From Shinisaurus crocodilurus (taxonomy: Eukaryota; Chordata; Lepidosauria; Squamata; Shinisauridae): 64,000 nt of DNA. Where the stretch lies: NCBI GenBank assembly GCA_021292165.1, contig CM037877.1:161979580-162043579 (forward strand), given 5' to 3'. How positions within the stretch are numbered: the first letter of the stretch is position 1; the number at the start of each line of letters is the position of its first letter. A program made the translations under genes and the position numbers. Below the pieces are notes generated by a model. That model made no database searches. It had not been told where the DNA came from and saw only the letters and a program-made list of their open reading frames with translations. Below, piece after piece: positions 47,061-57,877 of the stretch.

Positions 47061-48408
47061 CAGTCTTTCGGAGGTGTGCAGGTGTGCAGTTTCGGCCGCC
47101 CAAATGTGGAGTCTTGCCTGGCTAATGTCCTGGTAAGTGTCTGCTGTCAAAGTGCAGTAGGTAACATCCATGGACACTGACAAAGCAAGGCTGCATATAG
47201 GTTGCTTTGTGCACACTTGACAACTGTATATTGACATGCATATATTTCCCTGTCCCCCCAAAATGCTCAAATTTACCAGATAGGTTGTTTGTTTGTTTTT
47301 TAAAGAACCCATTCTTTTGACAGCTGTCAAAAGAAAGTGCTTGGAAAAAGGGCATGGGATGTACTCCTTCTGGAGTACCTGGAGCAGGTCACTTCCTATG
47401 GTGCCTGCGGGCACCCAAACTTTTATTATTATTATTATTGTTTTTTTAATACACATACATGGATTTGTATGAAATGCATACAACTTTCTAACAATTATAA
47501 ATAGGCTTCAACAAAAGCGGACCAAATATCCAAATAAGTATCCCTTTGAAGGTGGCATCTATATGCCACCCATTCAAATATTGAAAGTGTTGTAAAGTCC
47601 TCAATCCATTGCTTTATAGGAGGTGAGTGTTTATCCTTCCAATGTTGTAATATCAGTCTTTTAGCTGTCAGAAGGGTGCACAGAATCCATTTACACTAAA
47701 CCATGTGTTAATTTCCATGAAGCAGGTAAATAATTTAAAAGAGTGTGTACATCAGTGTGTATATCAGTGAATATTAAAGACTGCTGCAATACAAAATTTA
47801 TCTGTGTAATAACCTCCGCCCAAAAAGAAGCAACTACTGGACATTGCCAAAACATATGTTTAAAAGAAGCATTAGCTGTATTGCACTGCCAGCAATTCAC
47901 CAAATTAGACCATACCTTATTAAAGAGATGTTGCAGTGTCCAATAGACATGAAACAAAAGTATTAGCTGAATAAGGTGCAGCCTAAGATCCATAGATGTG
48001 ACAGGTAGACACCAAAGTGGCGATTCACTGATTAGGCATTTTGTAGTGGTGCCTATAGCAGTTTCTCAAATTCTCAAATGTGCCCCCAGGTCCAAAATGG
48101 TGGGAAAGGTGGAGGGTACTGTGAACTGTCGGGGCAATACTAAAATAACTAGAGGATCACACTGCTAAGGGGGAGTTATACTTGCCACCCCCTTTGGGGG
48201 CATAACCCCCTTCGCTGCTTTGCTTTTCAGTTGACAGCTCACCAATTGACAGCTGTCAAGTGTGCACAAAGCAACCTATATGCAGCCTCACTTGGTCAAT
48301 GCCCATGGATGTTACCTACTGCACTTTGACAGCAGACACTTACTAGGACATTGGCCAGGAAAGACTACGCATTTTGGGCAGGCATAAGTGCGCACCTCCA
48401 AAAGACCA
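47061..48408. mobile_element. Long-terminal-inverted-repeat element (about 165-bp TIRs)
   Basis: The left arm 47061-47227 and right arm about 48246-48408 are inverse copies at roughly 80-90%: for example GTAAGTGTCTGCTGTCAAAG / inverse at 48335-48354, and GCATATAGGTTGCTTTGTGC / inverse at 48266-48285. The interior is non-coding apart from an L1-like fragment. The outer ends (CAGTCTTTCGGAGG versus CCTCCAAAAGACC inverted) are not identical and no target duplication is clear. Confidence 0.65.
47430..47993 (-). pseudogene. L1-like LINE 3' end fragment
   Basis: A minus-strand peptide contains NCWQCNTANASFKHMFWQCP followed by VVASFWAEVITQI. This matches the Cys-rich C-terminal motif (C-x2-C ... H-x4-C) of L1 ORF2 proteins. 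It is followed by an AT-rich 3' region to a TTATTATTATTATTG end near 47430. 5'-truncated; lies inside the long-TIR element. Confidence 0.6.
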
Positions 48409-48767
48409 ATAAATAAATAAAATAATCTCAATTACACAAATTTCTGCTGCCCCAAAATGTTTTTTTTTAAAAGGGTAATGAGCCAGCAACAGTCACTCCA
48501 AAGTGTCGCTTGGGCATCGGTGGAACGGCCGTCACTGGCGGTGGCATAGGCAAGATCACCAAGAATGGCAAAGTGTTTTTGCCACTCTTGCTGAATGGCT
48601 CACTCACTGCATCCTGCAACACAAAATGGGATCAGTCTCCTGGGTTCAGATGACACAGCAACCTATCATAGGTTCAACAACCCCTAGAACAAGCCATGGG
48701 TTGTGTCAGGGTGACTTGTCTTAACATGAAGGTGATAATGGCATACTTCACTGGATTGTAAAGCAGG

Positions 48768-49044
48768 CAGGGCCGGTGCAAGGCAGTTTGGTGCCCTAGG
48801 CAAGATCAGATATTTAGCGCCCCCCCCTTCCCAGTTGAGCCCTCCCTCCCTCCAGCCCTATGCCCATTATGAAATAAAAGTCAATTGTGAAATTCCATCT
48901 ACTACAAGTCAAGATATGATTGGTAAAACAAACTTGGTAAAATACACATTTTAGCGCTTCCCCCCCCCAAGGCATTTCTGGCGCCCCCTTTAGCCCTGCG
49001 CCCTAGGCAGCTGCCTAGTTGGCCTAATGGTAGCACTGGCCCTG
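48768..49044. mobile_element. hAT MITE with exact 8-bp target duplication
   Basis: The ends are CAGGGCCGGTGC and GCACTGGCCCTG. The target duplication AAAGCAGG is exact (48760-48767 and 49045-49052). Sub-terminal TGCCCTAGGCAAGA and GCGCCCTAGGCAG pair. Non-coding. Confidence 0.92.
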
Positions 49045-49282
49045 AAAGCAGGTCATCCCTTAAAAGGTGCTACATAAATCACTGAGCTATATCCTCAACT
49101 TTAATATATGAGAAGAACATTGCCAATCCTTCATGCCCTATTGTCATTTCCCACAACCTCTAGCAGGCTAAGTTTAAAAAGAGGGAAAACATTAGTGTAA
49201 CTGCTTGAATGTGATCCTCTTTGCTTAAGGGATGCTGCCATCTTCTGGGGGCAGGGCTCCTGTGCTGTTGACATCTTACAGT

Positions 49283-49602
49283 CAGGGCCAACCCAAGAGA
49301 TTTTGCTGCCTGAGGCAAAGGACAAGATGCCCCCACACACACACACACACCATCCCATGTACAGAACCCAGCAGGACTGGCAGTTGAATCTTGCTCCAAC
49401 ACAGACGACCTCCACCACACCTGAGGGCATCAGGCTAGCTCAGTGGACACAGGGCAGGTCTCATGGCACACACAGTTCTGTCCTCCAACAGAGGGGAATA
49501 GTGGGGGGGGGGCTGTCACCTCTCTCCACTACACACCCCAGCCTAGGCTGCCTGAGGCAACTGCTTCTCTCTTCTCTCTGCCTAATGGTAGGGCCGTCCT
49601 TG
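49283..49602. mobile_element. Probable hAT MITE, diverged
   Basis: The left CAGGGCCAACCCAAG...TGCTGCCTGAGGCAAA and right GCTGCCTGAGGCAACTGC...GGTAGGGCCGTCCTTG are inverted. The flanks (CTTACAGT, TCTACAAT) agree at five of eight bases. A CA run lies at 49333-49350. A fragment of a related element is at about 42285-42325. Confidence 0.6.
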
Positions 49603-49777
49603 TCTACAATGATGAGCATAAATTCAGTGGGTGTAGATTTTCCTGTTGTGGGGATGCAGTGGTGAGTAAGACTTCACCTGTTGACATTTTGCCTGTCATA
49701 GGGAGGGACCACAGACAGAAAGCCCCAGACTCAATCCTCAACATCTCCCACTTAGAAGGGTCAAGGTGAGGTAAAAG

Positions 49778-49923
49778 CAGTGCTTTTTTTCTGGAGAAAA
49801 AGGTACCGGAACTCTTGGATTACATTTCCTCGGGAGTAGATGGCGATTAAATTGTAATGCAATTAATAGAAGAAAAGGTGCTGGAACTCAGTTCCGGTGA
49901 GTTCCACCAGAAAAAAAGCCCTG
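49778..49923. mobile_element. hAT MITE with exact 8-bp target duplication
   Basis: The ends CAGTGCTTTTTTTCTGG and CCAGAAAAAAAGCCCTG are inverted. The target duplication GGTAAAAG is exact (49770-49777, 49924-49931). The interior pairs GGTACCGGAACTC with GAGTTCC-type blocks. Confidence 0.92.
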
Positions 49924-50129
49924 GGTAAAAGACTTCTGCCTGAGGCACTGGAGAGCCACTGCCACTCATACTAGGCTAGGTGGACATAATAGCCTGGCCA
50001 CCTGGTATAAGGCAGCTTGCTATATGCCCGCATCACTACCAAAGGCATAAGAATCACTGCCAGGCCTAGAGTATTCTGGCACTGGGGGTGCAGTGAGAAG
50101 GTTTCACCTGTTGACTTCCTGCCTGACGT

Positions 50130-51250
50130 CTTTAACGGTCACTAAAGGCCAGGAAGCGCGCGCACGCGTTGCTGTAAAGCAAAGGTACCCCAGAGTTCCG
50201 GGGAAAGCCTTCCTCCTCCTCGTAGTCGACTTGTAGTAAGGGGTGGCGGCCCTCCAAAGGCCTCCTCCCCAGCTCTCCTCCACTAAGTTTGCGTATGGTG
50301 GAGGCGAGCTATTGCTGCTAATGGAAATGTTTTTTTAACATGTTTTTTCTTCTTTTTTTTTTCTGTGAGCTTTGCGGTTTTGAGCCTTTTTCTAATTTTA
50401 CAGGCGGTGTGATTTCATGCATGGAGTTAACCAAAGCTCTGCTAAAACGGGGGACAGTCATAACGATACAGTCGCTGAGATGACACACACACACACACAC
50501 ACACCTTCTCTTCTGTCTCCAAAGCCATGACTTTGGCTGGGCTGCACAAACCGCAGCAGCCACCTTGGGAGATTTAGCAAATGGCGCCTCCCCTCCCCTC
50601 CCAGCTCCGGAAAGGCAAGGAGGGGGAGAAAGGGGGGCAGAGGCTTTTCTAGGCGGTGGTTTCTCTTTCTTCCCCACTCCCCTTCCTTCTGGAGTGGACA
50701 CGAATCCCTCTCTAGATATGGCGATCTCGGGGGGGGGGGGGAGACAAAACGAGGAATCCTCCCACCTCTTCCCAATTTAAACCTTACCTAAGTTCCCAAG
50801 GGAAATGAGCAAGCCCGGAGGCCGGGGTGGGTGCCGTGGTATTTTCAGCCGCGCCGCTGGGCGTGTTTTTGCCCGCAAGAGTTTCCACAACAAGCTAGTA
50901 GGAGGCCAGGAGTGGCCATGTTCGTCCGATAGCTAATTCTAGGATGGTCACTTAAAGGGGGAGGGGGAGGAGAGGACTTATGTGTCTTTAACAAAGTGGG
51001 GGGAGGAACCTTTCCCGCTCGCTCGCCCCCTCCCCCCCCCCCGAACAGGGCAATCTTCCCTGGGCGAAAATTGTCGGGCAGTAGGCCTGCGGTGGGCGGG
51101 GCAGGAGCCAAAAATGTGAGGCAGAACCCCCAACAGTCACACACACTTCCATTCACACACCCAAGCTAGGGTTGGGCCTTGGGGCCAAAGTCCAGCCTCC
51201 TCCCCCCCTCAAATGACCACCCAGAGAGTGGCCGGTGGTGGAGGCCCTGG
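50130..51250. promoter_or_regulatory. CpG-rich intergenic island
   Basis: After tens of kilobases of AT-rich DNA this stretch has many CpGs (for example GCGCGCGCACGCGTTGC at 50156-50172 and CAGCCGCGCCGCTGGGCGTG at about 50847-50866) and does not match the repeat families seen elsewhere here. It also holds a CA run (50482-50503) and poly-G/C runs. It could be a distal promoter, an enhancer or a non-coding RNA start between EVI5 and GFI1. No splice-supported exon was found. Confidence 0.35.
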
Positions 51251-52664
51251 CACAGAGGCACATGGGCATGCAGAGGCCCACCATGGCTAACACTTGTCGC
51301 CTCAGCATCCTTCCAATTTTTAGCATATATAGTCAGGGCGCAGCCGACTGGGCATGGTTAGGGGATGCTCTTTGTAAAATGTTGTCCTTTTCTACTGCAA
51401 AATGTTGCTTATTCCCAAGTAAATGGGAATAATCAGCACCAGGGCAACAGAAACAAACACTTCTCTCTCTTTTTTCTCCCATCTCTCACTCTCTCCCCTC
51501 CCCTCCTGCTTCTCCCCCACCCCTTGGCAATAAGGCTTTGAAAAAAGAGGCTTACTTCCGGCAGAAAATGGAAAATCAACTGGTGAAGCTTTCCCCCAGG
51601 ATTGAACCTCCATACTGAGAGAAGCTGCACCTGCAGAATATCTGTCTGCCCTGCTGCTGTTAAAGGCGCAGGACTTCTGCTGCATGGTAGAAGAAACAGC
51701 CATATTTGAAAAAACAAACAAACAAACATGCAGAGCGATGGAAAAGAGAGTCTCTGAGGCAGGTGCTGACAGATACATGACATTGAAGAGCCACAATAGC
51801 AAATAGGATAGGAGAGGGTAGGCCAGTTTGAGTCCCAGAAGTCACTGTCAAGAAAATAAGTGGTAGGGAATTATTTATTTTTACATTCTAGCCCAGTGAT
51901 GGCGAACCTTTTTGAGCCCAAGTGCCCAAACTGCAACACAAAACCAACTTATTTATTTCAAAGTGCCAACACTGCAATTAAACCTGAATACCGAGGTTTT
52001 AGTTTTAGAAAAACAACTCATACAGTTGTCCGAACTAATTAACATCTTTTGTCTTAAAAGAAGAACACAATAACAGAGCTTTCAATGATACAAACAGTTT
52101 TTTGTTGGGAAAAAAATCAACTCAAAAAATTATTATAGTACTACTTTGTACACATAGCCTGAAGGGAATTTATACAAACTTTTTAAATAATTAGGCACAT
52201 GTATTTTTGGATAAGAGATTCTCAACTTGCAATATGATTATATGCCAGACTGAAATTGTATGGGGCAAGCTTTACCCCGGGTCCTTTCCCTGCTTCTACA
52301 GATGTCGGATTAGTAAAAGTAAAAGTCAACCTGTACTAGGATGAGCAAGATAAGCAAGAAAACTAAACGTGCTTAACACATTTTAAACACTTTATGTCTT
52401 GGACTGCAAACACTGCATTAGGTAAAAGTTTGCATTGGGCATGCTTTTGCACAATTAATGTGATTTTTGCTATTGCATGCATGCTGATAATTTGTCAAAC
52501 CTTGGCTCATACTCCGTTAGTTTGAGAGCAACACATGCAGCACTCAGGTCAACTGTTAGGGCTTTACATCCAAGCCATGCTCTGTGCATCACTCTTCAGA
52601 ATCTTTTAAATGTGATAACAATGTAGAAAAGAATTCTGTAGCAGGAATTCTAGAATAAAATCAG

Positions 52665-53560
52665 TGGAGGAAGGGGGGGCTGGCTGGCCAGCCACACCCC
52701 CACCCTTTCCTACTCCAAAGGAACCAAGACCCCCAGAGATCTCAAGGTACCAGATTGCCAGCCTCAGCTGTCTGCAATCCTACTTGGATCTCTGTTGAGG
52801 GACTCGCCTTCAATTCTGTAACCTGGATTTAGTTACTGAAGCCACAGAGCAATCCACAACACCCATGTGGGGTAAAACCAGGACAAGGTTTATTCTGGTA
52901 GCATTTTACAACAAGATTAGGGAAATGAGAGAAGCACACAAAATAAAGAGGGAGACACATTAGTACACAGTAAAGCTGCAAAACAATAAACCTGATTCCT
53001 TAATATCTCTCAGGCACACACCTGTTACCTGAGGGTGTTCTCTTCAAGGGTTAAATCCAGCACAGCCCTGCTGCCCAAGGGAGATTACCACACCTACCCG
53101 AAGGTCCGAGATGGGTAAAACTCCCACAAGGCTTGCCTTTACTAGAGCCCTCAATCCAGCTAATTTCACCAGGAGCTGCCTGGGGTCCTTGGCTTACCGC
53201 CATTACCACAGCCGGGTAGAACAAAGACCAAAACCCACGCTTTGGGAAATATACCTTTCCCCCCCCTCCCCTCCTCTGCTGCCTCTTAGCCAATCACCAT
53301 GCATCTCACCTGGCCAGGCAGGGGGAAGGGAACTCATGACTCATGGCTTGAACTATTTACATATGAAAGCCCTAGGCCAGCTTCCATCCGGAGGCTTTTG
53401 TTTCCTCCCAGCCCCCTCAACTGGCCCCACTTGGTTTACACATGAGGAGGCGTGCGTGCGTGTGTGTGTGCGTGCGTGCATGCATGCATGCAGGAACCCC
53501 CAAGGGCCCCTTTCTCCACACGCTAACTATGCACACCCCACCCCAGCCGGTTCACACATG

Positions 53561-53597
<37 letters not shown>

Positions 53598-53623
53598 CCC
53601 CCACAAAGGCTCTTTTCTTCACA
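52665..53623 (-). repeat. 3' LTR
   Basis: TG...CA ended in minus orientation. Contains two GT/GC-type microsatellites (53449-53491, 53562-53595) shared with the other LTR but of different length. The ORFs in the LTR are conserved between copies only because the LTRs are duplicates. Confidence 0.85.
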
Positions 53624-53914
53624 CCCTTTCCCTTGGGAAAAGATGAAAAGAGGGGTTAACCCTCTCCTTTCATCTATACTAACTAAAAAACAAAACAAAG
53701 AGCTTGGCTAGCATTCTACCACTAGTGCACCTTCTCCTTCACACACACACAAAAACAGAACAGAACAAAAAAGCAAGCATCAAAACATCAAACACATTAA
53801 CTAGTCTTAAACATCTTAAATCTTAAAGCTCCTTAAACATCAAAACAGCAAAACAACAAGCAATAACTATCAATCAGAAGTTTACAGGTTGGCTAAAGCT
53901 CCTTAAACATCAAT

Positions 53915-54730
53915 TTATTATTATTATTTATTACATTTATCAATCGCCCATCTGGCCGGTCACCCGGCCACCCTGGGCGATGTACAATTAAAATACAATA
54001 AAACACAATAAAATATAATAATTAAAACAATATTAAAAAATTCTCATTAAAAACCTAACCCACCCCATATTCCCGCCTGAACAGCCATGTTTTTAATGCA
54101 CGGCGGAAGCTCATCACGGAGGGGGCATGGCGAAGGTCACTAGGGAGGGAGTTCCATAATGTGGGGGCCGCCACAGAGAAGGCCCTCTTCCTAGTCCCCA
54201 CCAGCCTGGCTGCTCTGGCTGATGGGATAAGGAGAAGGCCGTCCGTGGCAGACCTTGTTGAGCGGCCTACTTGATGTTGCTGGAGGCGCTCCTTGAGATA
54301 AGCTGGGCCGGAGCCGTGTAGGGTTTTAAAGGTCAAAACCAACACCTTGAATTCGGCTCGGCAAGCAACTGGTAGCCAGTGCAACTCTTTAAGCACTGGC
54401 GTGATGTGATCACGCCGGCGGCTGCCCTTAATCAGGCGAGCTGCCGCGTTCTGTACCAGCTGAAGCTTCCGGACCGTCTTCAAGGGTAACCCCACGTAGA
54501 GTGCATTACAGTAGTCTAGGCGAGAGGAGACCAAGGCATGAACCACTGATGGGAGCAGGTGATTAGGAAGGTAGGGGCGCAGCTGCCGTATCAGATGGAG
54601 TTGATACAGCGCCGCCCGGCTCACAGCTGCCACCTGAGCCTCCATGGACAGCTGGGAGTCTAGAATGACCCCCAAGCTGCGGACCTGGTCCTTCAGGGGT
54701 AGATGTACCCCATTCAGCACCAGCACCAGA
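53915..54730 (-). mobile_element. L2-clade LINE, 5'-truncated, inserted in the LTR element
   Basis: A minus-strand ORF of 223 codons (54055-54726) is the C-terminal half of the RT ORF, from LVLNGVHLPLKDQVRSLGVI to the natural end LKTWLFRREYGVG. It is nearly identical to the copy at 43 kb but lacks its 16-bp duplication. The 3' tail with CGCCCATCTGGCCGGTCACC runs to 53915. The insertion sits between two copies of CTCCTTAAACATCAA-type sequence, with CATCAA at both flanks as a probable target duplication. Confidence 0.9.
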
Positions 54731-54734
54731 TGTA

Positions 54735-56870
54735 CCCATCAAAACAGCAAAACACAATCAATAACCATCAATCAGAAGTTTACAGGTTTGCTAAAGCTCC
54801 TTAAACATCAAAACAGCAAAACACAATTAATAACCATCAATCAGAAGTTTACAGGTTTGCATTACACAGAAATATGTGACTCTTCAATTAAAAAACTTTA
54901 GGGTTGCTGTTTCTCACACAGCCTGTAGGGGGCAGATTATGGACTGAAATGTGACTTCAATTCGCCTTTGTTTGCTTTTAAAGGCTTGCCCCTGCCACTC
55001 TGTACCTAATGACGTGAATACCATCACACACCCCTCCAAAGGCCCGATGGGATGGCTTCTCACCACCCAACGACATGAATGCCTACTCCCTTTTCCCAAG
55101 GTTCGCATTTGGCACTTTCTACCCAATGACTTGAATGGGATGGCTTCCCACCACCCCCCTTTTCCCAAAGATTTGCTTTTGGCACTTGCTACACACAGCC
55201 TGGCAATCTTCCAGCCTCTTGGGCTTGGCTCTTTTAGCCCACCACCCAAACTTGCACGGGATGACTGTCTCCCTCAGAATCAAATGGTTAGCCATGGAGG
55301 CTCAACTTGGCAATTCTTCAGCCTCTTGGGCTTGGCTCTTTTAGCCCACCACCCAAACTTGCACGGGATAACTGTCTCTCTCAGAATTGAATGCTTAGCT
55401 TTGGAGGCTCTACTCAGTTTTCAAAGGCCTGCCGGTGGCTTCCCACCACCCCCTTTTCCCAAAGGTTTGCTTTTGGCACTTTCTACCCAATGACTTGAAT
55501 GGGATGACTGTTCTAAAGGTTTGCTAGTGGCTTCCCACCACCCCCCTTTTCCCAAAGGCACCTTCTAGAACACACAGCCTGGCAATCTTTCTTTTAGCCT
55601 GCTTTGTTCCCTCGCCTCTGATTTTTTCCTCTGGCAACTCTTCCCTGCCCCCTTGAGGCCCCTTAAACAAATGCAGCAATCATCATCATCATCATTTCAA
55701 ATTGACCTTTGCACATGACACAAGACAACACAATTAGTTCAGTTGTTTACACTGGGAGCACTGGTCCCCGGTCCCCCAACAACCTAGCAACACTTTAGAT
55801 AACACAAATACACTTGGATCACCCATCCCCTCCCTCCCAGCAACTATTTCACAGTTTTCATTGGCTTTAATCAACCCCCAATCTCAGTCCTCTTTTCTTC
55901 TCGCTGGGGACAGCTGGAGGGGAAATTCTTCTGTCCGTGCTTCCTCCACTTCGGCAGCACAGGGGACAAAGTCTCTTTTTCTGGGGGGGGGGGTTCCTGA
56001 TGTCCCCCCCTCTGCTTGCTGCTGCCCAGCCTAGCCATTCACCATGCCCCCCCCCAAGAGCAACTGGACAGTCCAAGTTCAAAAGTCTCGACAATTTCTC
56101 TGGGGCACACAGCACAACTAAAATCACTCATCAAACGCTGTCCCAAAACTCAACGTTTTGCTCACCATTCTCTTAGGAGAGGTTTTCTGGTCTTCTCCCT
56201 CCTCCTGGAACACACGTGCGCACGCACACACTATTTCTTCTTCTCTTCCCGGGCTCTTCCAGCCCCCAAACTTTGGGATCACACAGCCGCCATCTGCTCA
56301 CCCGCTTTTTGCACTGGATGGGTAGGATCCTCTTCCGCTTACTCACTGGCAACTGCTACTCCCAGCCTCTGTTGTACTCGATGGGTAGTTTCTTTTGCTT
56401 GCCCCCTTGGCCTCTCCACGCCTGGAAAAGGGAACCCGCCCTGCCCCTGCCTTTTCTGCTGGTACAACTCCATCCAGTTGTCTAGCATGGCAGCTTTTTT
56501 CCACCAGTCTACAGACATCAAGATTTCTTGCCTTCAACGCTCTCTGCTGGGAGCTAGGCTTCCCCAGACTGGGGTAGCCTCTTTCAGCAATCTGAATGTT
56601 TTCTTTGAGGCTCAATCTCATCACTTGCTGCCCTTTGCCCACTTGCTGGGCACACAAGCTGTTCTGGAACTCTTCTATAGTTGAAATTTCTTGCCTTCAA
56701 CGCTCCCCACTGGCGCTAGGCTTCCACCGACTGGGGCAGCCCCTTTCAGCAATTTGAACATTTTTCCCTAAGGCTCAATCTCACATTTAAATCTCTAAAA
56801 AATAACAAACTCTCTATTCATGCACTAACGTCTCTCTAATTTCTCTCATTTGCCTACGTGCACACACTCT
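54735..56870 (-). other. Interior of the LTR element: tandem non-coding repeats
   Basis: Holds repeats of CATCAAAACAGCAAAACA / AATCAGAAGTTTACAGG (also at 53835-53890), a tandem pair of about 112 bp (about 55198-55420) around CTTGGGCTTGGCTCTTTTAG, and repeated TTTCCCAAAGGTTTGCTTTT / CCAATGACTTGAATGGGATG blocks. A CAT triplet run lies at 55679-55696. No retroviral or retrotransposon protein was recognised on either strand. Confidence 0.6.
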
Positions 56871-56880
56871 GTGGTTCAGC

Positions 56881-56904
56881 TTCGAATCCCAGCGCTTGCC
56901 ACCA
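56881..56904 (-). other. Primer-binding site resembling the tRNA-Leu 3' end
   Basis: The plus strand TTCGAATCCCAGCGCTTGCC followed by ACCA looks like the T-loop, acceptor stem and CCA end of a tRNA; tRNA-Leu isoacceptors end very similarly (TTCGAATCCCAC...GCCACCA). It lies 2 bases from the LTR edge, as expected for a primer site. Confidence 0.75.
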
Positions 56905-56906
56905 AG

Positions 56907-57693
56907 TGGAGGAAGGGGGGGCTGGCTGGCCAGCCACACCCCCACCCTTTCCTACTCCAAAGGAACCAAGACCCCCAGAGATCTCAAGGTACCAGATTGC
57001 CAGCCTCAGCTGTCTGCAATCCTACTTGGATCTCTGTTGAGGGACTCGCCTTCAATTCTGTAACCTGGATTTAGTTACTGAAGCCACAAAGCAATCCACA
57101 ACACCCATGTGGGGTAAAACCTGGACAAGGTTTATTCTGGTAGCATTTTACAACAAGATTAGGGAAATGAGAGAAGCACACAAAATAAAGAGAGAGACAC
57201 GTTAGTACACAGTAAAGCTGCAAAACAATAAACCTGATTCCTTAATATCTCTCAGGCACACACCTGTTACCTGAGGGTGTTCTCTTCAAGGGTTAAATCC
57301 AGCACAGCCTTGCTGCCCAAGGGAGATTACCACACCTACCCGAAGGTCCGAGATGGGTAAAACTCCCACAAGGCTTGCCTTTACTAGAGCCCTCAATCCA
57401 GCTAATTTCACCAGGAGCTGCCTGGGGTCCTTGGCTTACCGCCATTACCACAGCTGGGTAGAACAAAGACCAAAACCCACGCTTTGGGAAATATACCTTC
57501 CCCCCCCCTCCCCTCCTCTGCTGCCTCTTAGCCAATCACCATGCACCTCACCTGGCCAGGCAGGGGGAAGGGAACTCATGACTCATGGCTTGAACTATTT
57601 ACATATGAAAGCCCTAGGCCAGCTTCCATCCGGAGGCTTTCGTTTCCTCCCAGCCCCCTCAACTGGCCCCACTTGGTTTACACATGAGGAGGC

Positions 57694-57724
<31 letters not shown>

Positions 57725-57802
57725 CATGCATGCAGGAACCCCCAAGGGCCCCTTTCTCCACACGCTAACTATGCACACCCCACCCCAGCTGGTTCACACA
57801 TG

Positions 57803-57851
<49 letters not shown>

Positions 57852-57877
57852 CCCCCCCAAAGGCTCTTTTCTTCACA
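56907..57877 (-). repeat. 5' LTR
   Basis: Duplicate of 52665-53623. Differences include ACCAGGAC versus ACCTGGAC and GCCGGGTAG versus GCTGGGTAG, and longer GT runs (57693-57718, 57805-57849). Confidence 0.85.

Larger units (their letters stand above)
52665..57877 (-). mobile_element. LTR retrotransposon, minus strand, no recognisable coding region
   Basis: Two direct repeats of about 960 bp (52665-53623, 56907-57877) differ at about ten substitutions by eye, plus microsatellite length. In minus orientation each starts TGTGAAGAAAAGAGCC and ends CCTTCCTCCA. Next to the 5' LTR is a primer-binding site, next to the 3' LTR a purine tract (AAGGGAAAGGG, 53624-53634). AAATCA flanks both outer ends (52658-52663, 57878-57883), with one extra G on the left. 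The 3.3 kb interior has no gag, protease, RT or integrase motif other than an inserted L2, so any movement needed proteins from elsewhere. Confidence 0.85.

Noticed and set aside
53111..53596. 161- and 165-codon ORFs present twice (53.1 and 57.35 kb)
   Set aside because: Their conservation is explained by the LTR duplication, and they end in translated GT microsatellites.
53624..56906. A coding endogenous retrovirus
   Set aside because: Primer site, purine tract and LTRs are present, but no retroviral protein motif was seen on either strand, so it is described only as a non-coding LTR element.
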